This document shows, piece after piece, positions 6,300-12,363 of a stretch of 12,363 nt of DNA. The position numbers were made by a program, and so were the translations under genes. Under the pieces are notes generated by a model. It had not been told where the DNA came from. It ran no database searches and saw nothing but the letters and a program-made list of their open reading frames with translations. Source of the stretch: Deltaproteobacteria bacterium (GTDB lineage Bacteria; Desulfobacterota; Desulfuromonadia; Desulfuromonadales; BM103); the NCBI GenBank assembly GCA_019313105.1, contig JAFDBW010000320.1, forward strand, positions 1-12,363. Reading direction: 5' to 3'. Every line of letters begins with the position of its first letter. The stretch's first letter is position 1.

Positions 6300-7271
6300 T
6301 CAGCCTCCGATCCCAGACATGCTAAAGGATGCCGGCCCGAAAGAATCATCGGCCATTTGATGATAATCAACTTTGTTGCCGATAACCTGCCGTAATGCCT
6401 GGCAAAGCAGGTCGTCATCCTGAGCCAGGTAAGGTTTGAGATCAACCGTCTGCTCAGAAAGCAAACAGCTCTTGGCCAGACCGGCCGAAGTCACCCGGAT
6501 GCGGTTGCAGGAGCCACAGAAATGATTGCTCATCGGCGTAATGATGCCGATCGAGCCCTGTGCGCCTTCGATCCTGAATGGTCGGGAAGGACCGCACATG
6601 CGCCCCGTAGCCAGGGGCACTATCCGGTATTTTTTCTGCAGCCGTTCAAGAATCTCGGCGCCGGGGACGACCCTTTCACGCCACGCTTTGGCACGGATGG
6701 TCGGCATGTATTCAATGAATCGTATCGACCAGGACCTGTCCAGGCTTAGTTCTGCAAACGCTTCGATTTCACTGTCATTGATGTCGCGCATGACCACCAT
6801 ATTCAGCTTCAGCTGCAAACCGGCTTTTTCCGCAGCTTTGATACCGGCCAGGACTTCGGCCAGGTCTCCACCACGGGTAATCTTGGCGTATCTGTCAAAC
6901 TCCAGTGAATCGAGGCTGATGTTGACCCGGCCAACTCCTGCTTGCCTCAGTTGACCGGCGAGCGAAGCAAGCAGCAGGCCGTTGGTGGTCAGCACAACCT
7001 CGGCAAGGTTCGGAATGGCATTGAGGCTAGCGAGAAAGCCGATCAGACCTTTGCGCACCAGGGGTTCGCCACCGGTGACGCGGACCTTTTCAATTCCAAG
7101 CCTGACGGCGGCCCGGGCAATCCGCAGCAAATCTTCGTAGCGGAGGATTTCATCGTGCGAGCAGAGCGGAACGCCTTGCTCCGGCATGCAGTAACTGCAG
7201 CGCAGATTACAGCGGTCCGTTACAGACAGCCGCAAATAATTAATTGTCCGTCCGAAACGGTCGCAGTTCAT
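6300..7271 (-). CDS. moaA: GTP 3',8-cyclase MoaA (radical SAM)
   Basis: MoaA converts GTP to 3',8-cyclo-7,8-dihydro-GTP, the first step of molybdopterin synthesis, using two 4Fe-4S clusters. From the ATG at 7271 it has 323 residues, normal for the family. The radical SAM motif CNLRCSYC gives C21, C25 and C28. TGGEPLVR follows, and the C-terminal cluster ligands are FCGSCNRIR plus the Cys in LAKSCLL. The C-terminal Gly-Gly (SGIGG), required for activity in the family, is intact. MNCDRFGRTINYLRLS resembles the usual opening. An in-frame ATG at 7301 is an alternative, and the frame is open to 7349, but a candidate promoter overlaps that first ATG. No start has a strong ribosome binding site. It heads the leftward Moco run; the partner moaC is not in the window. 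Confidence 0.96.
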   Translation of the reverse strand: MNCDRFGRTINYLRLSVTDRCNLRCSYCMPEQGVPLCSHDEILRYEDLLRIARAAVRLGIEKVRVTGGEPLVRKGLIGFLASLNAIPNLAEVVLTTNGLLLASLAGQLRQAGVGRVNISLDSLEFDRYAKITRGGDLAEVLAGIKAAEKAGLQLKLNMVVMRDINDSEIEAFAELSLDRSWSIRFIEYMPTIRAKAWRERVVPGAEILERLQKKYRIVPLATGRMCGPSRPFRIEGAQGSIGIITPMSNHFCGSCNRIRVTSAGLAKSCLLSEQTVDLKPYLAQDDDLLCQALRQVIGNKVDYHQMADDSFGPASFSMSGIGG

Positions 7272-7337
7272 TACGGGTTGGTTGTTGTCAGCACCATGCA
7301 TTAGAAGGCTCGCGCGCAGAAAAAGAAAAACGAGGTT

Positions 7338-7365
7338 ATTTTGACACATCAGGCCCGTTGGTCAA
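7338..7365 (-). promoter_or_regulatory. Candidate promoter for moaA
   Basis: On the minus strand TTGACC (7360-7365) and CAAAAT (7338-7343) are separated by 16 bases. The predicted transcript would begin near 7331, upstream of the moaA starts at 7301 and 7271 but downstream of the ATG at 7349, which argues against that longest start. The remaining leader is too short for a Moco riboswitch. Confidence 0.5.
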
Positions 7366-7694
7366 GGAATCATACAGAAGCTATTGCAGAAATCCTATTC
7401 ACCTATAAGATATTACGACAGTTCGTCATCATTACAACCGAGAAACTCACTCTCTCCTGACGGGTTCGAATTCAAGCCACCAGTCAGGGCACCGCATGGT
7501 CTTTTGATGGCGTCCCTTAATGTGCGCACAATGTCAGCGCATCCGGGCTGCTTGGCGGGATCTTCATCCTTGTCAAATGATGGTTTGAAATTTAACATAG
7601 TTCCTCTGAGAGTTGATCTGGGTTAGGTCATCAAACACGACCCCGTGGATATTAAAACATTGAAATAAAGGAGACAACGACCCATGGAGGTTCA
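7350..7694. other. Divergent intergenic region between moaA and mobB
   Basis: Apart from the possible 61-aa ORF and part of the moaA promoter, this region holds a candidate -10 for mobB (TATTAA 7650-7655, no good -35), an AAAGGAG at 7667-7673 and the mobB ribosome binding site. An interrupted inverted repeat at 7456-7488 is its clearest palindrome. No ModE-type operator (CGTTATAT with inverted partner) and no Moco riboswitch could be recognised. Confidence 0.5.
7413..7598 (-). CDS. Possible small protein of 61 residues upstream of moaA
   Basis: The ORF has ATG at 7598 with AGAGGA three bases upstream and ends at TAA. The product is hydrophilic, begins MLNFKPSFDKDEDPAKQPG, contains three Cys (residues 20, 35 and 55) and ends in an acidic NDDELS. 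I see no signal peptide or membrane segment and recognise no family. It lies in the divergent gap between the two Moco runs, in the same direction as moaA. Its DNA also contains an inverted repeat (CCTGAC 7456-7461 with GTCAGG 7483-7488). It may be a genuine small gene or a chance ORF in a regulatory region. Confidence 0.4.
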   Translation of the reverse strand: MLNFKPSFDKDEDPAKQPGCADIVRTLRDAIKRPCGALTGGLNSNPSGESEFLGCNDDELS

Positions 7695-8204
7695 ATGATC
7701 CCACCCATCGTTTCGGTCGTCGCCAACAGCGGTACCGGCAAGACGACCTTACTGGAGAAGTTGATCGCCGAGATGAAGCGCCGCGATTACAAGGTTGCGG
7801 CAATCAAACACGATGCACATCGCTTTGACATCGACCATGAGGGGAAAGACTCCTGGCGGCTGACTCGGGCAGGCGCGGACACCATGCTGATCATGTCGAA
7901 GGAGAAACTTGCCATGGTCAAGCAGCACACGAACGCAGAGCAGCCCAGTCTTGCAGACAGTGTTTCCAGATACTGCCGTGATGTCGACATCGTTCTGACC
8001 GAAGGCTTCAAAAAAAGCACGCTGCCAAAGATCGAGGTTCACCGCCAAAATCATAGCGACAAGCTGCTCTGCCGTGACGTGGAGCACGACCCGACCTTGA
8101 TCGCCGTTGCTGCTGACGGCCCCCTGGAAATTGACGTGCCTGTTTTTGACATCGATGATGCCCGGGGTCTTTGTGACTTGATCGTGGAGCGTTATCTCTC
8201 TTGA
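7695..8204 (+). CDS. mobB: Molybdopterin-guanine dinucleotide biosynthesis protein MobB
   Basis: MobB is a P-loop GTP-binding protein that assists MobA in attaching GMP to molybdopterin, forming the bis-MGD cofactor. It has 169 residues, normal for the family. Walker A is ANSGTGKTTLLEKL (residues 9-22), followed by VAAIKHDAHRFDIDHEGKDSWRLTRAGA, the family signature, and VLTEGFKKSTLPKIEV around residue 100. GGAGG stands six bases before the ATG. A four-codon ORF (ATG GAG GTT CAA TGA at 7684) with its own AAAGGAG overlaps the start as ATGA; I regard this as probably incidental. It is the first gene of the rightward run, 151 bases before the binding-protein gene. MobA is not in the window. Confidence 0.95.
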   Translation: MIPPIVSVVANSGTGKTTLLEKLIAEMKRRDYKVAAIKHDAHRFDIDHEGKDSWRLTRAGADTMLIMSKEKLAMVKQHTNAEQPSLADSVSRYCRDVDIVLTEGFKKSTLPKIEVHRQNHSDKLLCRDVEHDPTLIAVAADGPLEIDVPVFDIDDARGLCDLIVERYLS

Positions 8205-8210
8205 ACAGTC

Positions 8211-8279
8211 ACCGGTTTTGCTGCCGAACCGGTCCACCTGGCAGGGCAAAGTGGAGGCAGATCTTTCCCACAGAGGGAG
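8211..8279 (+). promoter_or_regulatory. Structured leader with three stem-loops before the modA-like gene
   Basis: Three short inverted repeats follow one another: ACCGGTT (8211-8217) with AACCGGT (8227-8233); CCAC (8234-8237) with GTGG (8251-8254); and TTCCC (8265-8269) with GGGAG (8275-8279, one G-U pair). There is no T-run, so no terminator is indicated. The last arm contains GGGAG, which would serve as ribosome binding site for a TTG at 8287 in frame with the binding-protein gene. I cannot match it to the Moco riboswitch by eye. Confidence 0.35.
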
Positions 8280-8355
8280 CATCGATTTGGAGACAAAGAA
8301 TCTGCTGCGAAGCGTTGCTTTTTTGATCGTCTTGACGAAGAGATCAACGCCTTTG

Positions 8356-9177
8356 ATGCGTAGCCTTGCCTGGATTATTCTTTGCGTGGCTCTCTCCGCG
8401 CCGGCCTTAGCCGGGAGTCCTCAACCTGTCGTGGTCTTTGCCGGTTCGGCTTCGCAGCCGCCGCTTGAGGATGCCGCGGAGGTTTTTCAGGCAAAGACCG
8501 GTATTCCGGTGATCCTCCACATGGGCGGGTCCGGTGCCATGCTCAGTCAGATCCGCCTGACGGGGCATGGAGACCTCTATATACCTGGTTCACCCGACTA
8601 TATGGAAAAAGCACGAGCTTTCGGACTGGTTGACAATGATGTCGCAATTCTCGCCTATCTCGTACCGGCACTCCTGGTTCCGGAAGGGAACCCTCAGGGC
8701 ATCATCGGCCTGCGAGACCTGGGCAGAACAGGCCTTCGGGTCGGGCTTGCCGACCCGGACGGCGTTTGTGTCGGCCTGTACGCTGTGGAAATTCTCGAAG
8801 TCAACGAACTGGCGAGTACCGTGCGGCCTAATTTGAAGGGCATGGTGGAAAGCTGTGCCAAGGCAGCGTCCATGATCCCTCTGAAACTCGTGGATGTTGT
8901 CATCGGCTGGCGTGAATTTGCCTCATGGAAACCTGAAATGATGGATGCCGTGCTCCTCGAACCAAAGCAGATTCCCCGGCTTGCCTATATTCCTGCTGCA
9001 CGCTTGCTAAATGCCGGCAACCCTCCAGGTGCCGACGCATTTGTCGAATTTCTGAAATCCAGTGAGGGACAGGCGATTTTCAGAAAATGGGGCTATTTGA
9101 CTGAAGAGTTTGCGGCTCGTGAATTTGCGCCCCAGGCACGCATCGGAGGCAGCTACATGTTGCTTCAGGGTTGGTGA
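8356..9177 (+). CDS. modA: ModA-like periplasmic molybdate/tungstate-binding protein
   Basis: This is the substrate-binding component of an ABC importer for an oxyanion, most likely molybdate or tungstate. From ATG 8356 it has 273 residues. It starts with a typical signal peptide (MRSLAWIILCVALSAPALA, residues 1-19, cleavage likely after ALA). The mature part has VVVFAGSASQPPLEDAAEVFQAKTG, then HMGGSGAMLSQI and GDLYIPGSPDYM, the layout of ModA-type proteins in which main-chain and Ser groups bind the anion. The C-terminal AFVEFLKSSEGQAIFRKWGY is typical of the superfamily. The frame is open further upstream; a TTG at 8287 with GGGAG before it would add 23 residues ahead of the signal peptide, so the start is uncertain. 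The stop lies two bases before the modB ATG. Tungstate specificity cannot be excluded. Confidence 0.88.
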   Translation: MRSLAWIILCVALSAPALAGSPQPVVVFAGSASQPPLEDAAEVFQAKTGIPVILHMGGSGAMLSQIRLTGHGDLYIPGSPDYMEKARAFGLVDNDVAILAYLVPALLVPEGNPQGIIGLRDLGRTGLRVGLADPDGVCVGLYAVEILEVNELASTVRPNLKGMVESCAKAASMIPLKLVDVVIGWREFASWKPEMMDAVLLEPKQIPRLAYIPAARLLNAGNPPGADAFVEFLKSSEGQAIFRKWGYLTEEFAAREFAPQARIGGSYMLLQGW

Positions 9178-9179
9178 TA

Positions 9180-9962
9180 ATGCAGCGTGACAGCGTCTTT
9201 AAAATCACCATGCTTATGCCGCTCTTTATCCTCGCAGGTTATTTTCTGCTGCTGGTCGGTAGCCAGTCAGCGTTCTTCAACTTCTCCGTTTTCATGGAGC
9301 AGCTGTCCCGGGCAAACGTTCTTTCGGCGATTGCACTGAGCCTGGTTGCTGCGACCTGCAGCAGCGCAATCGCTATCGGCATTGCCATCCCTTCGGCTTA
9401 CGCTTTGGCCCGCTTCAATTTCCCGGGGAAACGCCTGGTCGACACCTTCATCGACCTGCCGATGGTCCTGACACCAATCGCCCTCGGCACGCTGATACTG
9501 ATGGCCTGGAACACGGCCTTCGGCCAATTCCTCGCCAACTTCGGCCTGACCCTTCCCTTTACCCTGGCAGGGGTCATTCTTGCTCAGTTCACGGTTGTCG
9601 TCGCCATCAGTGTGCGGATGCTCAAGGCGACTTTTGAGCAGGTCAACCCGCGACAGGAGCAGGTGGCAAGATTGCTCGGCTGCACCGCGTTCAGCAGTTT
9701 CATTCATGTCACCCTGCCCCTGGCAAGACGCGGCATCCTTGCCGCTATCATTCTGACCTGGGCCAGGGCGATCGGCGAATTCGGGGCGACGGTGATGGTC
9801 GCAGGCACCGCGAAAGGTCAGACGGCAACCCTGCCAAGCAGCATCTACCTTGCCATGTCGATGGCCGACCTGCCGCAGGCGGTCACTCTCGTCGTAATTC
9901 TGATCGTCATCTCACTGATCGTCCTGTTCGGTGTCCGTATGGCGCTGGAGCGCAAACGATGA
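9180..9962 (+). CDS. modB: ModB-type molybdate/tungstate ABC transporter permease
   Basis: This is the inner-membrane subunit of the importer, 260 residues, with about five to six hydrophobic segments (for example near residues 9-26, 45-70, 90-110, 120-145, 185-205 and 230-252). The EAA loop that contacts the ATPase is seen as EQVARLLGCTAFSSFIHVTLPLARRG, followed by WARAIGEFGATVMVAG, typical of ModB/CysT-type permeases. The ATG at 9180 has AGGG nine bases upstream; GTG 9174 and TTG 9171 are in-frame alternatives overlapping modA. The stop overlaps the next start as ATGA. Position between binding protein and ATPase supports the role. Confidence 0.93.
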   Translation: MQRDSVFKITMLMPLFILAGYFLLLVGSQSAFFNFSVFMEQLSRANVLSAIALSLVAATCSSAIAIGIAIPSAYALARFNFPGKRLVDTFIDLPMVLTPIALGTLILMAWNTAFGQFLANFGLTLPFTLAGVILAQFTVVVAISVRMLKATFEQVNPRQEQVARLLGCTAFSSFIHVTLPLARRGILAAIILTWARAIGEFGATVMVAGTAKGQTATLPSSIYLAMSMADLPQAVTLVVILIVISLIVLFGVRMALERKR

Positions 9963-11080
9963 TCAGGATTGAGAAACTCATATCTCGACGGGGAGCCTTC
10001 TGCCTGGGACCAATCGATCTTGACTTCCGCGGCAGTTCCTATCTGACCATCCTCGGCCCGTCCGGTTCCGGCAAGACACTTTTTCTCGAAACGTGCATGG
10101 GCTTGATCGCTCCAGAGAGCGGCAGAGTCTGGCTCGACGGCAAAGATGTGACAGACATAGTGCCGGAGCAGCGTCATATCTCCTATCTCCCCCAGGATCT
10201 GACTCTCTTTCCACATCTCAGCGTCCGCGATAACATCCTGTTCGGCGCGAGGCGACGTCAGCTGCAAAAAGCTTTGGTCGAATCCCGGCTGGCGAATCTG
10301 CTCGACTTGTTGGAGATGCATCACATTATCGACCGCACGGATGTCGCCACGCTCTCCGGTGGCGAAAAACAACGTGTGGCCATGGCCCGCGCTCTGCTGC
10401 CTGAACCACGGCTGCTCTTTCTCGATGAGCCTTTCTCGGCATTGGATGCGACGATCAAGCGGCAATTACAGGTGAAACTGCGCGAAATCAACCAACAGCT
10501 AGGCGTCACCATTTTGCATGTTACACATGATCAGGAAGAGGCGTTCTTGCTCGGTGAGCAGCTTGCCGTGATGATCAATGGACAAATCCGTCAAGTCGGC
10601 CCACGCGATGATATCTACTACCGTCCGGCGACACTCGAAGTCGCGCGTTTTCTACGTAATCAGAACATTTTCGACCTGACCATCAGAGAGATCCTTCCCG
10701 ATGGGTCTTTGCGGCTCGAAAACGACATCTGTCTGGTTGCCCCGGGACATGCTGGCGCCACACCAGGCGAGCAGTTGGCAACCGGCATCCGTTCTGAGGA
10801 AGTCGTCGTCATCCGTCCGAACAAGCCAATCGGCCCGGAGTTGCAGGAGAACCTGTTTCATGCCACGATCGTCGACATCCTCATTTTCGGCGGCACACAA
10901 ACGCTTTGCGTCAGGCTCAACGACAGCGGTATGACGGTCAATGCCGAACTGCCGAATTGTGCCATGCGCGACCTGGGCTATGCCATCGGCGATGCGTTGC
11001 AGGTCTGCCTGCGCAAGCGCAGCCTCTGGACGATTCCATTGGATGCCGGTGCTGTAACAAGAAAGACTCACGATGATTAG
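9959..11080 (+). CDS. modC: ModC-type molybdate/tungstate ABC transporter ATP-binding protein
   Basis: This is the cytosolic ATPase of the importer, 373 residues. Visible are Walker A GPSGSGKT (about residues 33-40), the Q-loop YLPQDLTLFPHLSV, the signature LSGGEKQRVAMARAL, Walker B LLFLDEPFSALD and the switch His in HVTHDQEEA. After about residue 240 comes a C-terminal region of TOBE/MOP type (IFDLTIREILPDG, then TGIRSEEVVVIRP), common in ModC, where oxyanion binding can feed back on transport. It overlaps modB by four bases at its start and moeA by eight bases at its end, so translation is tightly coupled. Related ATPases import other substrates; the assignment to molybdate or tungstate rests on the Moco neighbours. 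Confidence 0.92.
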   Translation: MIRIEKLISRRGAFCLGPIDLDFRGSSYLTILGPSGSGKTLFLETCMGLIAPESGRVWLDGKDVTDIVPEQRHISYLPQDLTLFPHLSVRDNILFGARRRQLQKALVESRLANLLDLLEMHHIIDRTDVATLSGGEKQRVAMARALLPEPRLLFLDEPFSALDATIKRQLQVKLREINQQLGVTILHVTHDQEEAFLLGEQLAVMINGQIRQVGPRDDIYYRPATLEVARFLRNQNIFDLTIREILPDGSLRLENDICLVAPGHAGATPGEQLATGIRSEEVVVIRPNKPIGPELQENLFHATIVDILIFGGTQTLCVRLNDSGMTVNAELPNCAMRDLGYAIGDALQVCLRKRSLWTIPLDAGAVTRKTHDD

Positions 11081-12260
11081 CTATGAGGAGGCATTGCAAA
11101 AAGTTCTCGATGCGGTCTCACCTCTAGCCCCGCTCGAGAAAGCTCTGGCGGATGCGGCCGGGCTCGTTCTGGCCGCTCAGGCCATTGCCCGCTGGGATAT
11201 GCCGCGTTGTGACAATTCGGCAATGGACGGTTTTGCTATCTCCGGTGACCCTGAAAAAACTGAAACGGACTTCACAATCATCGGCAACTCATACGCTGGG
11301 CAACCATTTTCCAACAGAGTCCTGCCTGGACAGGCGACTCGTATCACGACGGGGGCCACCCTGCCTGATGGTACCGACACCGTGGTGCCGATCGAAGATG
11401 TCATGGTAAGAAACGGCTGTGTCCGCTTGATGAAAACGCCAAAAATCGGGCAGCACGTCCGTTACCAGGGAGAGGAGTTCTTGAAAGGCAACGTTTTGGC
11501 TGACAGTGGCACAACCTTGCATGCCGGCATCATCGCGTTGTTGGCAAGCGCAGGCATCGGGCACTGCAAGGTTTTTCCACGCCCACGGGTTGCAGTTATC
11601 TCAACCGGCGATGAACTGGTCGAACTCGGCCAGACTCCCGAACCAGGACAGATCGTCAACTCAAACCTGTACTTCTTGAAGAGCCGCCTGGCGGAATGCG
11701 GGTTCGGCCTTGCATCGATCGGGAGCGCTTCTGATGATCTTAACAAGCTCGATCAATGTTTCGAGCAGGCTCTTGATGCCGATATCATCATTTCCACCGG
11801 AGGGGTCTCTGTTGGTGAGAAAGACCTTCTTCATCAGGCACTTGAAAGACAACGTTACAAAAAAATCTTCTGGAAGGTCGCAATAAAACCGGGCAAGCCT
11901 CTGCTGTTCGGGATGCTTGGAACCCGGCCGTATTTTGGCCTGCCGGGCAATCCGGGTGCAACTGCGGCGACCTTCGAGTTATTCGCCAAACCGGCCATGA
12001 AGCGTCTGGCAGGACAAGCCGATGTTTTACCTGAAAAACGCAGGGCAAGATTGACCCATAACGTGACCGGAGACGGCAAACGCCTGGCATTTCTTTGGTG
12101 CCGTCTGGAGTGGGACGGGAACATTTATCAAGTCACCGCATCGAAAGGACAGAGTTCAGGACAAAACCAATGCCTTGCAGATGCCAATGCAATTCTTCCG
12201 GTTGCTGCTGGGATAGAGCAACTGGAGGTGGGAACTGATGTCGAAGTCTTGATAATTTAG
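11073..12260 (+). CDS. moeA: Molybdopterin molybdenumtransferase MoeA
   Basis: MoeA inserts molybdate into adenylylated molybdopterin, completing Mo-MPT. The 395-residue length is usual. Visible are CDNSAMDGFAI (about 46-56) in domain I, RITTGATLPDGTDTVVPIED, RVAVISTGDELVELGQ (domain III start, about 172-187), IISTGGVSVGEKDLL (about 236-250), KVAIKPGKPLLFG and YFGLPGNPGATAATFELF. The C-terminal domain IV follows with its beta strands. The start MISYEEALQKVL fits the family and overlaps the ATPase gene by eight bases. No strong ribosome binding site precedes it, consistent with coupling. It works directly downstream of the MogA/MoaB protein encoded in the opposite run. No clear terminator follows in the last 103 bases. 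Confidence 0.96.
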   Translation: MISYEEALQKVLDAVSPLAPLEKALADAAGLVLAAQAIARWDMPRCDNSAMDGFAISGDPEKTETDFTIIGNSYAGQPFSNRVLPGQATRITTGATLPDGTDTVVPIEDVMVRNGCVRLMKTPKIGQHVRYQGEEFLKGNVLADSGTTLHAGIIALLASAGIGHCKVFPRPRVAVISTGDELVELGQTPEPGQIVNSNLYFLKSRLAECGFGLASIGSASDDLNKLDQCFEQALDADIIISTGGVSVGEKDLLHQALERQRYKKIFWKVAIKPGKPLLFGMLGTRPYFGLPGNPGATAATFELFAKPAMKRLAGQADVLPEKRRARLTHNVTGDGKRLAFLWCRLEWDGNIYQVTASKGQSSGQNQCLADANAILPVAAGIEQLEVGTDVEVLII

Positions 12261-12363
12261 GCAGACTTTGTTCGGAAGAGTCAATTTTCACAGACCGAGA
12301 AAAGCTAAAATCTGGAATTCAAATATCCATTTACGACCAGTTCAGGCCAGGTCAGTTCAGCAG

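Noticed and set aside
5858..6445. Longer MOSC protein starting at 6445
   Set aside because: The extra 49 residues overlap moaA coding sequence in another frame and lack family resemblance; ATG 6298 has a GGAGG.
7380..7420. ModE operator candidate near the TATAAGATATTACG stretch
   Set aside because: It does not show the paired, spaced TATA half-sites of the ModE consensus.
7461..7478. tRNA T-arm-like GGTTCGAAT motif
   Set aside because: No acceptor, D or anticodon arm can be formed around it; it lies within a possible small ORF and an inverted repeat.
12338..12360. Direct repeat CAGTTCAG (12338-12345 and 12353-12360) after moeA
   Set aside because: Only two 8-base copies at the window edge; too little to call a repeat array or an element end.

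Overview
The window looks like a chromosomal segment of a Gram-negative, probably anaerobic bacterium. Protein style and gene content fit the Desulfuromonadales/Geobacterales side of the former Deltaproteobacteria. That placement is an inference from family resemblance, not from a marker gene search. No mobile element, phage gene, rRNA or CRISPR array is visible.

The left half (1-5211, all on the minus strand) is the classical translation cluster, read right to left: promoter, tRNA-Val(GAC), a terminator-like palindrome, thrS, infC, rpmI, rplT, a strong terminator, pheS, and the first 210 codons of pheT, cut by the window edge. The order thrS-infC-rpmI-rplT-pheS-pheT matches the enterobacterial cluster. 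infC is the remarkable gene. It starts at a non-canonical ATA codon behind a perfect AGGAGG. It also carries an in-frame TGA exactly where IF3 proteins have the near-invariant Cys of the PPVCRIMDYG motif. Naive ORF calling therefore sees only a C-terminal 111-residue fragment. Both domains are otherwise well conserved, so the TGA is either a selenocysteine or other recoding event, a split gene with reinitiation, or a sequence error.

The right half (5272-12260) is a molybdenum cofactor and molybdate uptake locus arranged divergently around about 7300-7694. Leftward run: a possible 61-aa small protein, moaA (first step of molybdopterin synthesis), a MOSC-domain protein, a 34-aa small ORF coupled by ATGA overlaps on both sides, and a MogA/MoaB-type protein (MPT adenylylation). 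Rightward run: mobB (GTP-binding), a ModA-like binding protein, a ModB-type permease, a ModC-type ATPase with a C-terminal TOBE-like region, and moeA (Mo insertion), with very tight or overlapping junctions from the binding protein onward. The locus thus combines molybdate import, the first pterin step, activation and metal insertion. moaC, moaD, moaE and moeB are not here and must lie elsewhere.

The pheS-pheT gap holds degenerate 7-base tandem repeats of two kinds. The mobB-modA gap holds three short stem-loops, one of which overlaps a possible ribosome binding site.
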